Shown in pieces: positions 14,790 through 22,848 of a stretch of DNA of 39,887 nt. This DNA is from Pseudomonadota bacterium (GTDB taxonomy: Bacteria > Pseudomonadota > Gammaproteobacteria > Burkholderiales > Burkholderiaceae_E), in assembly GCA_023388075.1 (NCBI GenBank), contig JAEWGX010000065.1, positions 1 through 39,887 on the forward strand, read 5' to 3'. Below the pieces are notes generated by a model. It saw nothing but the letters and a program-made list of their open reading frames with translations, did not search any database and was not told the DNA's origin. The stretch's first letter is position 1. Each line of letters begins with the position of its first letter. Made by a program: the position numbers and the translations under genes.

Positions 14790-16507
14790 CGAGCCGCTCC
14801 AGCCGCCGGATGTGCGCTCGGCACCGGTCGCGTGGCAAGTACCGACGTGATGTACTCGCTTGGCGCATGCAGCGCGGCCGCGGCGGCGTTCATGTAGCGC
14901 ATCACCGGCTCGGCCTGGATGGTGAGTGCGATGCAGGCCGACAGCAGGAGCGCGATCGGGACGCACTCGGCAAGCCGCAACGTGGGCGCGGGTCGGCCCT
15001 CCGGATACGCCCAGAAGTACCGGACGCCGGTACGGGACAGGCCGATCATCGCGAACAGGCCGGAGCCGATCAGAAGCGCGAGCATCGTCCAGATCGCGAT
15101 GCCCTGCCCCGGCATGCCTTCCCGATCCCCGAGCAGAGTGTCCAGCATCAGGACCTTGGCGACGAAGCCCGAGAGGGGTGGCATGCCGGTGACGACCAGC
15201 GCGCTCACGATGAAGGCGAGGCCGAGAAACGCCATCGCCGCCGGTATGGCGCGACCGATCAGGACCATCTGGTCCTCGTCCAGGTTGCTCTCGGCCACCG
15301 GCTGCATGTCCTCCGTCACGAAGGGCACGTAGTCGCCTTCGTCGACGGGGACCGAGAATGCATCCATGCGGGTGCGATCGATCAGCTCGACCAGCAGGAA
15401 CATCGCGCTCACTCCCAGCGTGGAGCCGACCAGGTAGTAGAGGGCGGCACCGGTGAGCGAGGCCTGTCCGAAACCGATCGCGGCGAGCAGCGTACCGGCG
15501 GACACGATCAGGCTGTAGCTCGCCAGCCTGCCTAGCTGGCGCGAGGCCATGAGCCCGATGGTGCCGAACGCCAGGGTGGCGAAGCCTCCCAGCACGAGCC
15601 AGTCGAGGCCGAAGGTGGCACCCGAGCCGCTGCGCGAGAAGAACAGCAGCGTGCCGATGCGCAGGACCGCGTAGACGCCGACCTTGGTCATGATGGCGAA
15701 CATCGCCGCCACCGGCGCGCCTGCGGCCGAGTAGGCCGGCACGAGCCAGAAGTTGAGCGGCCAGAGCCCCGCCTTGGTGAGGAACGCCACGCCGAGGATG
15801 GCCGCGCCCGCCTGCAGCAGCCCGCGGTCCGCCTCCGGCAGCTCCGCCACCTTCAGCGCGACGTCGGCCATGTTGAGGGTGCCGGTCACGCCGTAGATCA
15901 GCGTGGCGCCAACCAGGAACAGGAACGACGCCATCAGGTTGATCGCGATGTAGTGCAACCCCGACTTGACCCGGGCCGATCCGGAGGCGTGCAGCAACAG
16001 TCCGTAGGACGCGGACAGCAACACCTCGAAGAAGACGAAGAGATTGAAGAGATCGGCGGTCAGGAACGCGCCGTTCAACCCCATGACCTGGATCTGGAAA
16101 AGGGGGTGGAAGTGCACCCCGGCACGGTCCCAGCGGGCTATCGCGAAGATCAGGGCGCCGAGCGCGAGGATGCTGGTGAGCAGCAGCATGACCGCGGAAA
16201 GGCGGTCGATCGCCAGCACGATGCCGAAGGGCGCCTGCCAGTTGGCGGGCAGGTAGATGCCGATCGCGCCCACCATGTCGAGCCCGCCCGGCGCGCTGCC
16301 GCGGTGGACCCATTGCATCAGCACCACTGCGATCACCAGCCCCGCCAGCGTGGAGCCGATGTTCACCAGGGAACTGATGCGGCGGCGGCGCTCGCCGAGC
16401 AGGAGCATGACGGCCGCGGTCACCAGCGGCAGCAGCACCGGCGCCATGATCAGGTGCGCGCGCGAGGGCAGGAACGCGCTCTCGACGATCATGCCGGGAT
16501 CGGTCAT
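14786..16507 (-). CDS. phaD: Mrp-type cation/H+ antiporter subunit D (NuoN/NuoM-like)
   Basis: 573 residues, 14 or so TM segments, related to the proton-pumping subunits of complex I. Seen are the lysine-bearing LTKAGLWPLNFWLVPAYSAA segment in the channel region and VEV-type NLFVFFEVLLSASYGLLLH around the conserved glutamate. It is longer than many MnhD proteins because of an acidic insert around residues 385-415 (PVDEGDYVPF...NLDEDQ) on a loop. Proton and cation translocation. It begins 13 bases after phaC stops. No clear ribosome site, so coupling to phaC is likely. Confidence 0.95.
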   Translation of the reverse strand: MTDPGMIVESAFLPSRAHLIMAPVLLPLVTAAVMLLLGERRRRISSLVNIGSTLAGLVIAVVLMQWVHRGSAPGGLDMVGAIGIYLPANWQAPFGIVLAIDRLSAVMLLLTSILALGALIFAIARWDRAGVHFHPLFQIQVMGLNGAFLTADLFNLFVFFEVLLSASYGLLLHASGSARVKSGLHYIAINLMASFLFLVGATLIYGVTGTLNMADVALKVAELPEADRGLLQAGAAILGVAFLTKAGLWPLNFWLVPAYSAAGAPVAAMFAIMTKVGVYAVLRIGTLLFFSRSGSGATFGLDWLVLGGFATLAFGTIGLMASRQLGRLASYSLIVSAGTLLAAIGFGQASLTGAALYYLVGSTLGVSAMFLLVELIDRTRMDAFSVPVDEGDYVPFVTEDMQPVAESNLDEDQMVLIGRAIPAAMAFLGLAFIVSALVVTGMPPLSGFVAKVLMLDTLLGDREGMPGQGIAIWTMLALLIGSGLFAMIGLSRTGVRYFWAYPEGRPAPTLRLAECVPIALLLSACIALTIQAEPVMRYMNAAAAALHAPSEYITSVLATRPVPSAHPAAGAAR

Positions 16508-16520
16508 GGCGGCGGGACCG

Positions 16521-16865
16521 TCATTCCGCGTCTCCGTCGCCGTCGACGTGGTCGGTGCCGGACAGGCCGCGGGAGGCGAGCAGCACCACGAGGAACATCG
16601 CCGTGTTCGCGAAGCCGATGACGATCGCGGTGAGCACCAGCGCCTGCGGCAGCGGATCGGTGTAGTGCGCGAGATCCTGCGGAACGCCTTCCACGATGAT
16701 CGGCGCCTTGTCCATCGCCAGCCGCCCCATCGAGAAGATAAACAGGTTCACCGCATAGGACACCAGGGTGAGCCCGATGATGAACTGGAACGTCCGCGGC
16801 CGCAGCATCAGCCAGACGCCGGAGCCGGCCAGCACGCCGATGGCCGCCGCCATCAGCGCTTCCAT
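16521..16865 (-). CDS. phaC: Mrp-type cation/H+ antiporter subunit C (NuoK-like)
   Basis: 114 residues, three TM helices, the standard length. LVSYAVNLFIFSMGRL, then PIIVEGVPQDLAHYTDPLPQALVLTAIVIGFA, is diagnostic of MnhC/PhaC. TGGAGG lies five bases before the ATG at 16865. Related to complex I subunit NuoK. It lies 43 bases downstream of phaAB and directly before phaD. The charged Asp/Glu-rich C-terminus is cytoplasmic. Confidence 0.95.
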   Translation of the reverse strand: MEALMAAAIGVLAGSGVWLMLRPRTFQFIIGLTLVSYAVNLFIFSMGRLAMDKAPIIVEGVPQDLAHYTDPLPQALVLTAIVIGFANTAMFLVVLLASRGLSGTDHVDGDGDAE

Positions 16866-16908
16866 GCGCGCCTCCAGGACGGCGGCGCGAGCGCCCGGGA
16901 TGTGGTCC

Positions 16909-19872
16909 TCATCCGACGGCCTCCTCTACGCCGACCACGGGACGGGGACCGCTGTCGTCGGGTTGGGTATCGGACGTCTGCGGCTGTGAGCGCGCCGGCC
17001 GGCCGGCGCGCAGCGACTGGTGCGCGAGCGCCGTGATGATGAGCATGGTGGCGCCCACCACCACGGCGAAGACGCCGAAATCGAAGAACATCGCGCTCGG
17101 CACGTGCACCTCTCCGAAGACCGGCAGCTCGACATGGGCGGTATGGGACGTCAGGAACGGATAGGAGAACAGCGTCGCACCGAGCCCGGTCGCCACCGCA
17201 AGCAGCAGCCCGAGCGCGATCCACCGTGGCGGCCGCAGGTTCATGTGGGCCTCGACCCATAGCGTGCCCGCCACCATGTACTGGGCGATGAACCCGATGG
17301 CCACCACCAGCCCGGCGATGAAGCCGCCGCCAGGATGATTGTGCCCGCGCAGCAGCAGGTAGACGGCGACCACCCAGGAGAGCGGCAGCAGCAGGCGCAC
17401 CAGCACGGCCGGTACCAGCAGGTAACCGACCGCGGTGTCCGCGGCGGTGCGCGGATTGATGAGGTCCGTCTTGGTGTCGTCCGGGAATCCCTGCTGCTGG
17501 TGCGGCAGCTCGATGCTCTCCCGCGCCGGCCGGAAACGACGCAGCAGGGCGTAGACCGCCAGGGCGACAACGGACAGAACCGTCACTTCGCCGAGGGTGT
17601 CGAAGCCACGGAAATCCACCAGCATCACGTTGACCACGTTGGTGCCGCCGCCCTCGGGGAGCGCCCGGGAGAGGAAGAACGGCGAGATGCTCTGCGGGAA
17701 CTCCCGCGTGAGGACGGCGTACGTGAGCGCCGCGAGACCGCTGCCGGCCAGCACCGCCATGATGAAGTCGCGCACGCGCCGCGCGCGGGCACGCGCGCTG
17801 CGACGGCGCGGATCGTCGGGGATCTCGATGCGCTTCGGCAACCAGCGCAGGCCCAGCAGAAGCAGCACGGTGGTCACGATCTCCACCGTGAGCTGGGTGA
17901 GCGCGAGGTCCGGTGCCGAGAAGAAGACGAAGGTGATGACGGTGACCAGCCCGGCGCCGCCCCCGAGGATGACCGCGGCGAGCCGGTGGTACTTCGCCTG
18001 CCAGGCCGCGCCCACCGCGCAGGCCATTCCGATGACCCAGAGGAGCGCGAAGCTGCCGGAGACCGGCAGCATCGGCCGGCTGCCGGGCGCGAGGCCCTCC
18101 GCGACGAAGGGCGCCACGCCGGCCACCAGGGTCACCCCCATCAGGCACAGCATCTGGAACTGCAGGCGCTCGGTCCCGAATAGGCGCAGCCCGCGCCGGC
18201 CGAGCCAGCCGAGCGCGATCATGGTGCCGGTGTAGAGGCGCCGGCCGTCGAAGCGACCGACGAGCGGCGGCAGCGGGAAGCGACCGGACTTCAGCCGCGC
18301 ACGCAGGATCAGGTAGACCGCGAGGCCGCCGGTCATGGCGCTCAGGCTCATCATCATCGGGGCCGTGAGGCCGTGCCAGACGGCGAGGCTGTAGCCCGGC
18401 AGCGTGCCGCCGACGACCGGCTCGGCCGCGGCATCGAGGAACGGCCGGACCGAATGCTCCGGAAAGATGCCCACGATGAGGCAGGCGAGCACCAGCAGCT
18501 CCCCCGGGACCCGCATCAGCCGCGAAGGCTCGTGCGGGGTGCGCGGCAGCCCGACGGCCGGCGGTCCGAAGAACACGTCGACGGTGAACCGCAAGGCGTA
18601 GACGACGCTGAAGAGGCCCGACACCGTCGCGATCAGCGGCAGCACGAACTCCACCCAGGGGACCGAGGTGATGTAGACCGTCTCGGCGAAGAACATCTCC
18701 TTGGAGAGAAAGCCGTTCAGCAGCGGCACGCCGGCCATGGCGGCGCTCGCGACCATGGCCAGGGTGCCGGTGATCGGCATGACCGCGAACAGCCCGCTCA
18801 GGCGGCCGATATCCCGGGTGCCGCTTTCGTGGTCGATGATGCCGGCGGCCATGAAGAGCGACGCCTTGAACGTGGCGTGGTTCATGATGTGGAAGACCGC
18901 CGCGACCGCCGCCATCGGGCTGTTCATGCCCAGCAGCAGCGTGATGAGGCCGAGGTGACTGATGGTGGAGTACGCGAGCAGCCCCTTCAGGTCGTTCTGG
19001 AAGATGGCCGCATAGGCGCCGAAGAGCAGTGTCGCCGCCCCGGCGCCGCCCACCAGCCAGAACCATTCGTCGGTGCCGTGCAGCACCGGCCAGAGGCGCG
19101 CCATCAGGAAGACTCCCGCCTTGACCATCGTGGCCGAATGCAGGTAGGCCGAAACCGGGGTCGGGGCGGCCATGGCGTGCGGCAGCCAGAAATGGAACGG
19201 GAACTGCGCGCTCTTGGTCAACGCGCCCAGCAGCACCAGGACCAGCACCACCCGGTAGAGCGGATCCGCCCGGATGACGTTGCCCGAGGCCAGCACGGCG
19301 TCGATCTCGTAGCTGCCCACGATGTGGCCGATCACCAGCACGCCCGCGAGCAGGCAGAGCCCGCCGGTGCCCGTCACCACCAGGGCCATGCGCGCGCCGC
19401 GACGCGCGTCCTGGCGATGATGCCAGTAGCCGATCAGCAGGAACGAGAAGAGGCTGGTCAGCTCCCAGAAGAAGACGAGCTGGATGAGGTTGCCCGAGAT
19501 CACCATCCCGAGCATCGCGCCCATGAACGCGAGCAGGAACGAGAAGAAGCGCGGCACCGGATCGGCCGGCGACATGTAGTAGCGCGCATAGAGCACCACC
19601 AGCGCGCCGATGCCCAGCACGAGGATCGCGAACAGCCAGGCGAAGCCGTCGATGCGGAAGACCACGTCGAGCCCGGCATCCGGCAGCCAGGCGATCTGCT
19701 CCCGGACGACGGCGCCGTCGCGCACCTCGGGCCACAGCGTCGCCACCTTGACCAGGCCGGTCAGCGCGATCGCGCCGGCGATGGTCGAGGCCACGTTGCG
19801 CGCGTGGGTAGGCACGAACGTAGCAACCAGGCTGCCGAGGAACGGCAGCAAGACGAGGAACGCGAGGGACAT
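16909..19872 (-). CDS. phaAB: Mrp-type antiporter, fused subunits A and B
   Basis: 987 residues. Residues ~1-780 are the NuoL-like subunit A: conserved channel segments include FFWELTSLFSFLLIG, LTKSAQFPFHFWLPHAM and HIMNHATFKASLFMAAG. Residues ~810-970 are subunit B, marked by RGHNHPGGGFIAGL near 845 and the four following TM helices. A and B are separate genes in Bacillus but fused in many proteobacteria (PhaAB type), where the complex exchanges K+ or Na+ for H+ and supports growth at high pH or salt. No ribosome site is visible; TAGAAT (19884-19879) ends six bases before the ATG, so a leaderless start is possible. First gene of the pha set. Confidence 0.96.
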   Translation of the reverse strand: MSLAFLVLLPFLGSLVATFVPTHARNVASTIAGAIALTGLVKVATLWPEVRDGAVVREQIAWLPDAGLDVVFRIDGFAWLFAILVLGIGALVVLYARYYMSPADPVPRFFSFLLAFMGAMLGMVISGNLIQLVFFWELTSLFSFLLIGYWHHRQDARRGARMALVVTGTGGLCLLAGVLVIGHIVGSYEIDAVLASGNVIRADPLYRVVLVLVLLGALTKSAQFPFHFWLPHAMAAPTPVSAYLHSATMVKAGVFLMARLWPVLHGTDEWFWLVGGAGAATLLFGAYAAIFQNDLKGLLAYSTISHLGLITLLLGMNSPMAAVAAVFHIMNHATFKASLFMAAGIIDHESGTRDIGRLSGLFAVMPITGTLAMVASAAMAGVPLLNGFLSKEMFFAETVYITSVPWVEFVLPLIATVSGLFSVVYALRFTVDVFFGPPAVGLPRTPHEPSRLMRVPGELLVLACLIVGIFPEHSVRPFLDAAAEPVVGGTLPGYSLAVWHGLTAPMMMSLSAMTGGLAVYLILRARLKSGRFPLPPLVGRFDGRRLYTGTMIALGWLGRRGLRLFGTERLQFQMLCLMGVTLVAGVAPFVAEGLAPGSRPMLPVSGSFALLWVIGMACAVGAAWQAKYHRLAAVILGGGAGLVTVITFVFFSAPDLALTQLTVEIVTTVLLLLGLRWLPKRIEIPDDPRRRSARARARRVRDFIMAVLAGSGLAALTYAVLTREFPQSISPFFLSRALPEGGGTNVVNVMLVDFRGFDTLGEVTVLSVVALAVYALLRRFRPARESIELPHQQQGFPDDTKTDLINPRTAADTAVGYLLVPAVLVRLLLPLSWVVAVYLLLRGHNHPGGGFIAGLVVAIGFIAQYMVAGTLWVEAHMNLRPPRWIALGLLLAVATGLGATLFSYPFLTSHTAHVELPVFGEVHVPSAMFFDFGVFAVVVGATMLIITALAHQSLRAGRPARSQPQTSDTQPDDSGPRPVVGVEEAVG

Positions 19873-19928
19873 GCGCCGATTCTACGGGACAGGTTCCACG
19901 GTCCCGCCGATCGCCGAGGGACGGTCGC

Positions 19929-20366
19929 TCACTCGCTCGCGAGCACCGCGACGTCGAAGGTGATCGAGCGGGACGGGGGCCCGGTCGTTTCCCACTGGGT
20001 CCGGTAGTCCATCCGGACCTTGGTCCGTCCCGGCTGCATTGCCCGGAAGCGCCAGATCTCGAAGTTGCCCGTGCCGGCAACCCCGCCGCGGATGGTGTCG
20101 TCGTGGAACGTCGGGCGGCCCTCCTGGCGCAGCACCGGCGCCACGTCCGAGCCGAGCGAGAGCGTACGGCTCACGCCCGGATAGGAGAGCAGCCGGATCT
20201 CCAGCAGCTGGCCGGTTCGCAGCTCGACTGGCCGCGTGCTGTCGTCCGCCTCCACGCGGACGATCGAGGAGGACAGCGACGCGCAGCCCTGCAGCAGCGC
20301 GAGGGAGCCGGCGAGCAGGATGCCGCGCCGACCCAGGCGAAAACGGCGGCCGGGCACCCGGCTCAC
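19929..20366 (-). CDS. Chagasin-like (I42 family) lipoprotein
   Basis: 145 residues from a GTG at 20366 that overlaps the maeB stop (GTGA), with GGAGG eight bases upstream. The N-terminus is Arg-rich, then GILLAGSLALLQGC forms a lipoprotein-type signal ending at a Cys near residue 25. The mature domain has RTGQLLEIRLLSYPGVSRTLSLGS, GNFEIWRFRAMQPGRTKVRMDYRTQWE and a final strand, which is the beta layout of peptidase-inhibitor family I42 (chagasin). The usual NPTTGY loop is changed to SYPGVSR, so inhibition of cysteine peptidases is doubtful. Likely attached to a membrane facing the periplasm. It sits between maeB and phaAB on one strand. Confidence 0.75.
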   Translation of the reverse strand: MSRVPGRRFRLGRRGILLAGSLALLQGCASLSSSIVRVEADDSTRPVELRTGQLLEIRLLSYPGVSRTLSLGSDVAPVLRQEGRPTFHDDTIRGGVAGTGNFEIWRFRAMQPGRTKVRMDYRTQWETTGPPSRSITFDVAVLASE

Positions 20367-22735
20367 CTGGCGGCCCTCCCCCGCTCCTGGGCGTCGCAGA
20401 CCGTCAGCGCCGTCATGTTGACCAGGCGCCGGACGGTGGACGAGGTGGTCATGATGTGGACCGGTGCGTCGCAGCCGAGCAGGATCGGGCCGATGGTGAC
20501 GCCGTTGCCCACGGCCACCTTGAGCACGTTGAAGAGGATGTTGGCGGCATCCAGGTTGGGGCAGATGAGCAGGTTCGCCGACCCGGACAGGTTCGACTCC
20601 ATCAGGACCTGGCTGCGCAGGGATTCGCTGAGCGCGACATCGCCGTGCATCTCGCCCTCGCATTCGACGTCCGGCATCGCCGCCTGGAACAGCTCCCGCG
20701 CGCGGCGCATCTTCACGGCACCGGGCCGCTCCGACGAGCCGAACATGGAGTGCGACAGGAACGCGACCTTGGGCGGCAGCCCGAAGCGGCGCAGCTCGAC
20801 CGCGGCCATCCGCGCGATGTCCGCCACCCCCTGCGCATCCGGATCCTCGTTGACGAACGTATCGGCCACGAAGAGCGTCTGGGTGGTCATCACCAGCGCG
20901 TTCATCGTGGCCAGCGCGGTTGCGTCGGGCGCGAGCCCGAGGGTGCGGCGCACGTGATACAGGTGCTGCTCGAACGGCCCGACCAGGCCGCAGATCATGC
21001 CGTCGGCGTCCCCCATGCGAAGCATCATGGCGCCGATGACGGTGTTGAAGCGGCGCAGGTCGGTCTTGGCGGTCTCCGGCGCGACCCCGCTGCGGCCGAG
21101 GAGGCGGTGGTACGCCTCCCAGTACTCCCGGTAGCGACTGTCGTCCTCGGGATCGACCAGCTCGAAGTCCACGCCGGGCCGGATGCGCAGCCCCGCCCGC
21201 GTGCAACGCATCGCGATCACGGCCGGCCGGCCCACCAGGATCGGCCTGGCGAGCCCCTCGTCCAGGACCTCCTGGACCGCGCGCAGCACCCGTTCGTCCT
21301 CGCCGTCGGCATACACGATACGCCGGGGCGAGGCCTTGGCCGCGTCGAACACCGGCCGCATGAACATGCCGGTGCGCGTGACGAAGCGGGACAGCGACGC
21401 GCGATATTCCGCCATGTCCGCGATCGGCCGCGAAGCCACGCCGGAGCCGACCGCCGCCTCGGCCACCGCCGGCGCGATGCGCAGGATGAGGCGGGAATCG
21501 AACGGCTTCGGGATGATGTAGTCGGGCCCGAAGCGCAGCTCCTGCCCCGGATAGGCCGCCGCCACCTCCACGCTGATCTCCGCCTTGGCGAGCGCGGCGA
21601 TCTCGCGCACGCAGGCCAGCTTCATCTCCTCCGTGATCCGGCTGGCTCCACAGTCCAGCGCACCGCGGAAGATGTACGGGAAGCACAGGACGTTGTTGAC
21701 CTGGTTGGGATAGTCGGAGCGGCCGGTCGCGATGATGCAGTCCGGGCGCGCCTCCAGCGCGAGCTCCGGGCGGATTTCCGGCTCGGGGTTGGCCAGCGCG
21801 AGCAGGATCGGCTTGTCGGCCATCGAGCGCACCATGTCCTGGGTCACCACGCCGGGCGCCGAGCAGCCGAGAAAGACGTCCGCATCCTTCATCACGTCCG
21901 CCAGCGTTCGCGCCTCCGTCGCCCGGGCGTAGCGGCGCTTGCTTTCGTCCAGGCCGCCTTCCCGCCCCTCGTGGATCACGCCGCGCGAATCGCACACGAA
22001 CACGTTCTCCGGGCGCACGCCGGTAGCGATCATGAGGTCCAGGCAGGCGATGGCCGCGGCGCCGGCGCCGGATGCCACCAGCTTGATGTCACCGACCGAC
22101 TTGCCCACCAGCTCGAGGCCGTTCAGCATCGCCGCGGTGGAGATGATGGCCGTGCCGTGCTGGTCATCGTGAAAGACCGGGATCGACATCCGCTCGCGCA
22201 GCTTGCGCTCGATGTAGAAGCACTCCGGCGCCTTGATGTCCTCCAGGTTGATGCCGCCAAGGGTGGGCTCGAGCGAGGCGATGATCTCGACCAGCTTGTC
22301 CGGGTCGCGCTCGGCCAGCTCGATGTCGAAGACGTCGATGCCGGCGAACTTCTTGAACAGGCAGCCCTTGCCCTCCATGACCGGCTTGCCCGCCATGGGG
22401 CCGATGTCCCCGAGGCCGAGCACCGCGGTGCCGTTGGTGACCACGCCCACGAGGTTGGCCCGCGAGGTGTACTCCGCGGCCATGGCGGGGTCGTCCCGGA
22501 TGGCGAGGCAGGCGTATGCCACGCCGGGCGAATAGGCGAGGGAGAGGTCGCGCTGGTTGGACAGCGCCTTGGTGGGCGTGACCGAGATCTTGCCGCGCAG
22601 CGGCGTGCGATGGTATTCGAGCGCTGCCTGGCGCAGGGACTCCTCCGCCGGTGACAGCGGCTTCGCCTGGGCACCGATGGTGCCTTCGGCCGCGGCCTTG
22701 CCGTTGTTCAACTGCTCCTCCTTTGGCGACGACAT
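20363..22735 (-). CDS. maeB: NADP-dependent malic enzyme with phosphotransacetylase-like domain
   Basis: 790 residues, near the usual ~760 of MaeB. It converts malate to pyruvate and CO2 with NADP+, giving NADPH. Order: N-terminal malic domain (~25-170; SVTPTKALSNQRDLSLAYSPGVAYAC, catalytic-Lys region FAGIDVFDIELAERD), NAD(P)-binding domain (~175-420; VASGAGAAAIACL), then a phosphotransacetylase-like domain (~440-770; YADGEDERVLRAVQ, VGRPAVI, SGSANLLICPNLDAAN) that regulates rather than catalyses. Cytoplasmic. Its stop overlaps the start of the I42 lipoprotein, and the pha genes follow. The short Asn/Gly-rich N-terminal extension (~30 residues) is not family sequence. Confidence 0.96.
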   Translation of the reverse strand: MSSPKEEQLNNGKAAAEGTIGAQAKPLSPAEESLRQAALEYHRTPLRGKISVTPTKALSNQRDLSLAYSPGVAYACLAIRDDPAMAAEYTSRANLVGVVTNGTAVLGLGDIGPMAGKPVMEGKGCLFKKFAGIDVFDIELAERDPDKLVEIIASLEPTLGGINLEDIKAPECFYIERKLRERMSIPVFHDDQHGTAIISTAAMLNGLELVGKSVGDIKLVASGAGAAAIACLDLMIATGVRPENVFVCDSRGVIHEGREGGLDESKRRYARATEARTLADVMKDADVFLGCSAPGVVTQDMVRSMADKPILLALANPEPEIRPELALEARPDCIIATGRSDYPNQVNNVLCFPYIFRGALDCGASRITEEMKLACVREIAALAKAEISVEVAAAYPGQELRFGPDYIIPKPFDSRLILRIAPAVAEAAVGSGVASRPIADMAEYRASLSRFVTRTGMFMRPVFDAAKASPRRIVYADGEDERVLRAVQEVLDEGLARPILVGRPAVIAMRCTRAGLRIRPGVDFELVDPEDDSRYREYWEAYHRLLGRSGVAPETAKTDLRRFNTVIGAMMLRMGDADGMICGLVGPFEQHLYHVRRTLGLAPDATALATMNALVMTTQTLFVADTFVNEDPDAQGVADIARMAAVELRRFGLPPKVAFLSHSMFGSSERPGAVKMRRARELFQAAMPDVECEGEMHGDVALSESLRSQVLMESNLSGSANLLICPNLDAANILFNVLKVAVGNGVTIGPILLGCDAPVHIMTTSSTVRRLVNMTALTVCDAQERGRAAR

Positions 22736-22802
22736 CGCGCGGCGGGCATGGCGACCGCCGCCAGCGCAAGCGCCAGCCTACATCGTAGCAAGGAAGCGGC
22801 TT

Positions 22803-22827
22803 GCCGCGACCCGCGAAGGGTCGCGGC
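22803..22827 (-). terminator. Hairpin behind the large lipoprotein gene
   Basis: GCCGCGACCC (22803-22812), loop GCGAA, GGGTCGCGGC (22818-22827): a perfect 10-bp stem 22 bases past the stop codon of the lipoprotein gene and upstream of maeB on the same strand. It separates the two transcripts. A short T-rich stretch (CTTCCTT) follows on the minus strand. Confidence 0.6.
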
Positions 22828-22848
22828 CTTCGCGGGACGGCGGCGCCC

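Noticed and set aside
18373..20007. A 544-residue plus-strand open frame opposite phaAB
   Set aside because: Composition is extreme in Arg/His/Asp/Gln with no domain pattern; it mirrors the real antiporter gene on the other strand, as expected in GC-rich DNA.
20039..22654. An 871-residue plus-strand open frame opposite maeB
   Set aside because: It is the antisense of a clear malic enzyme; repetitive His/Asp/Arg text without a fold.
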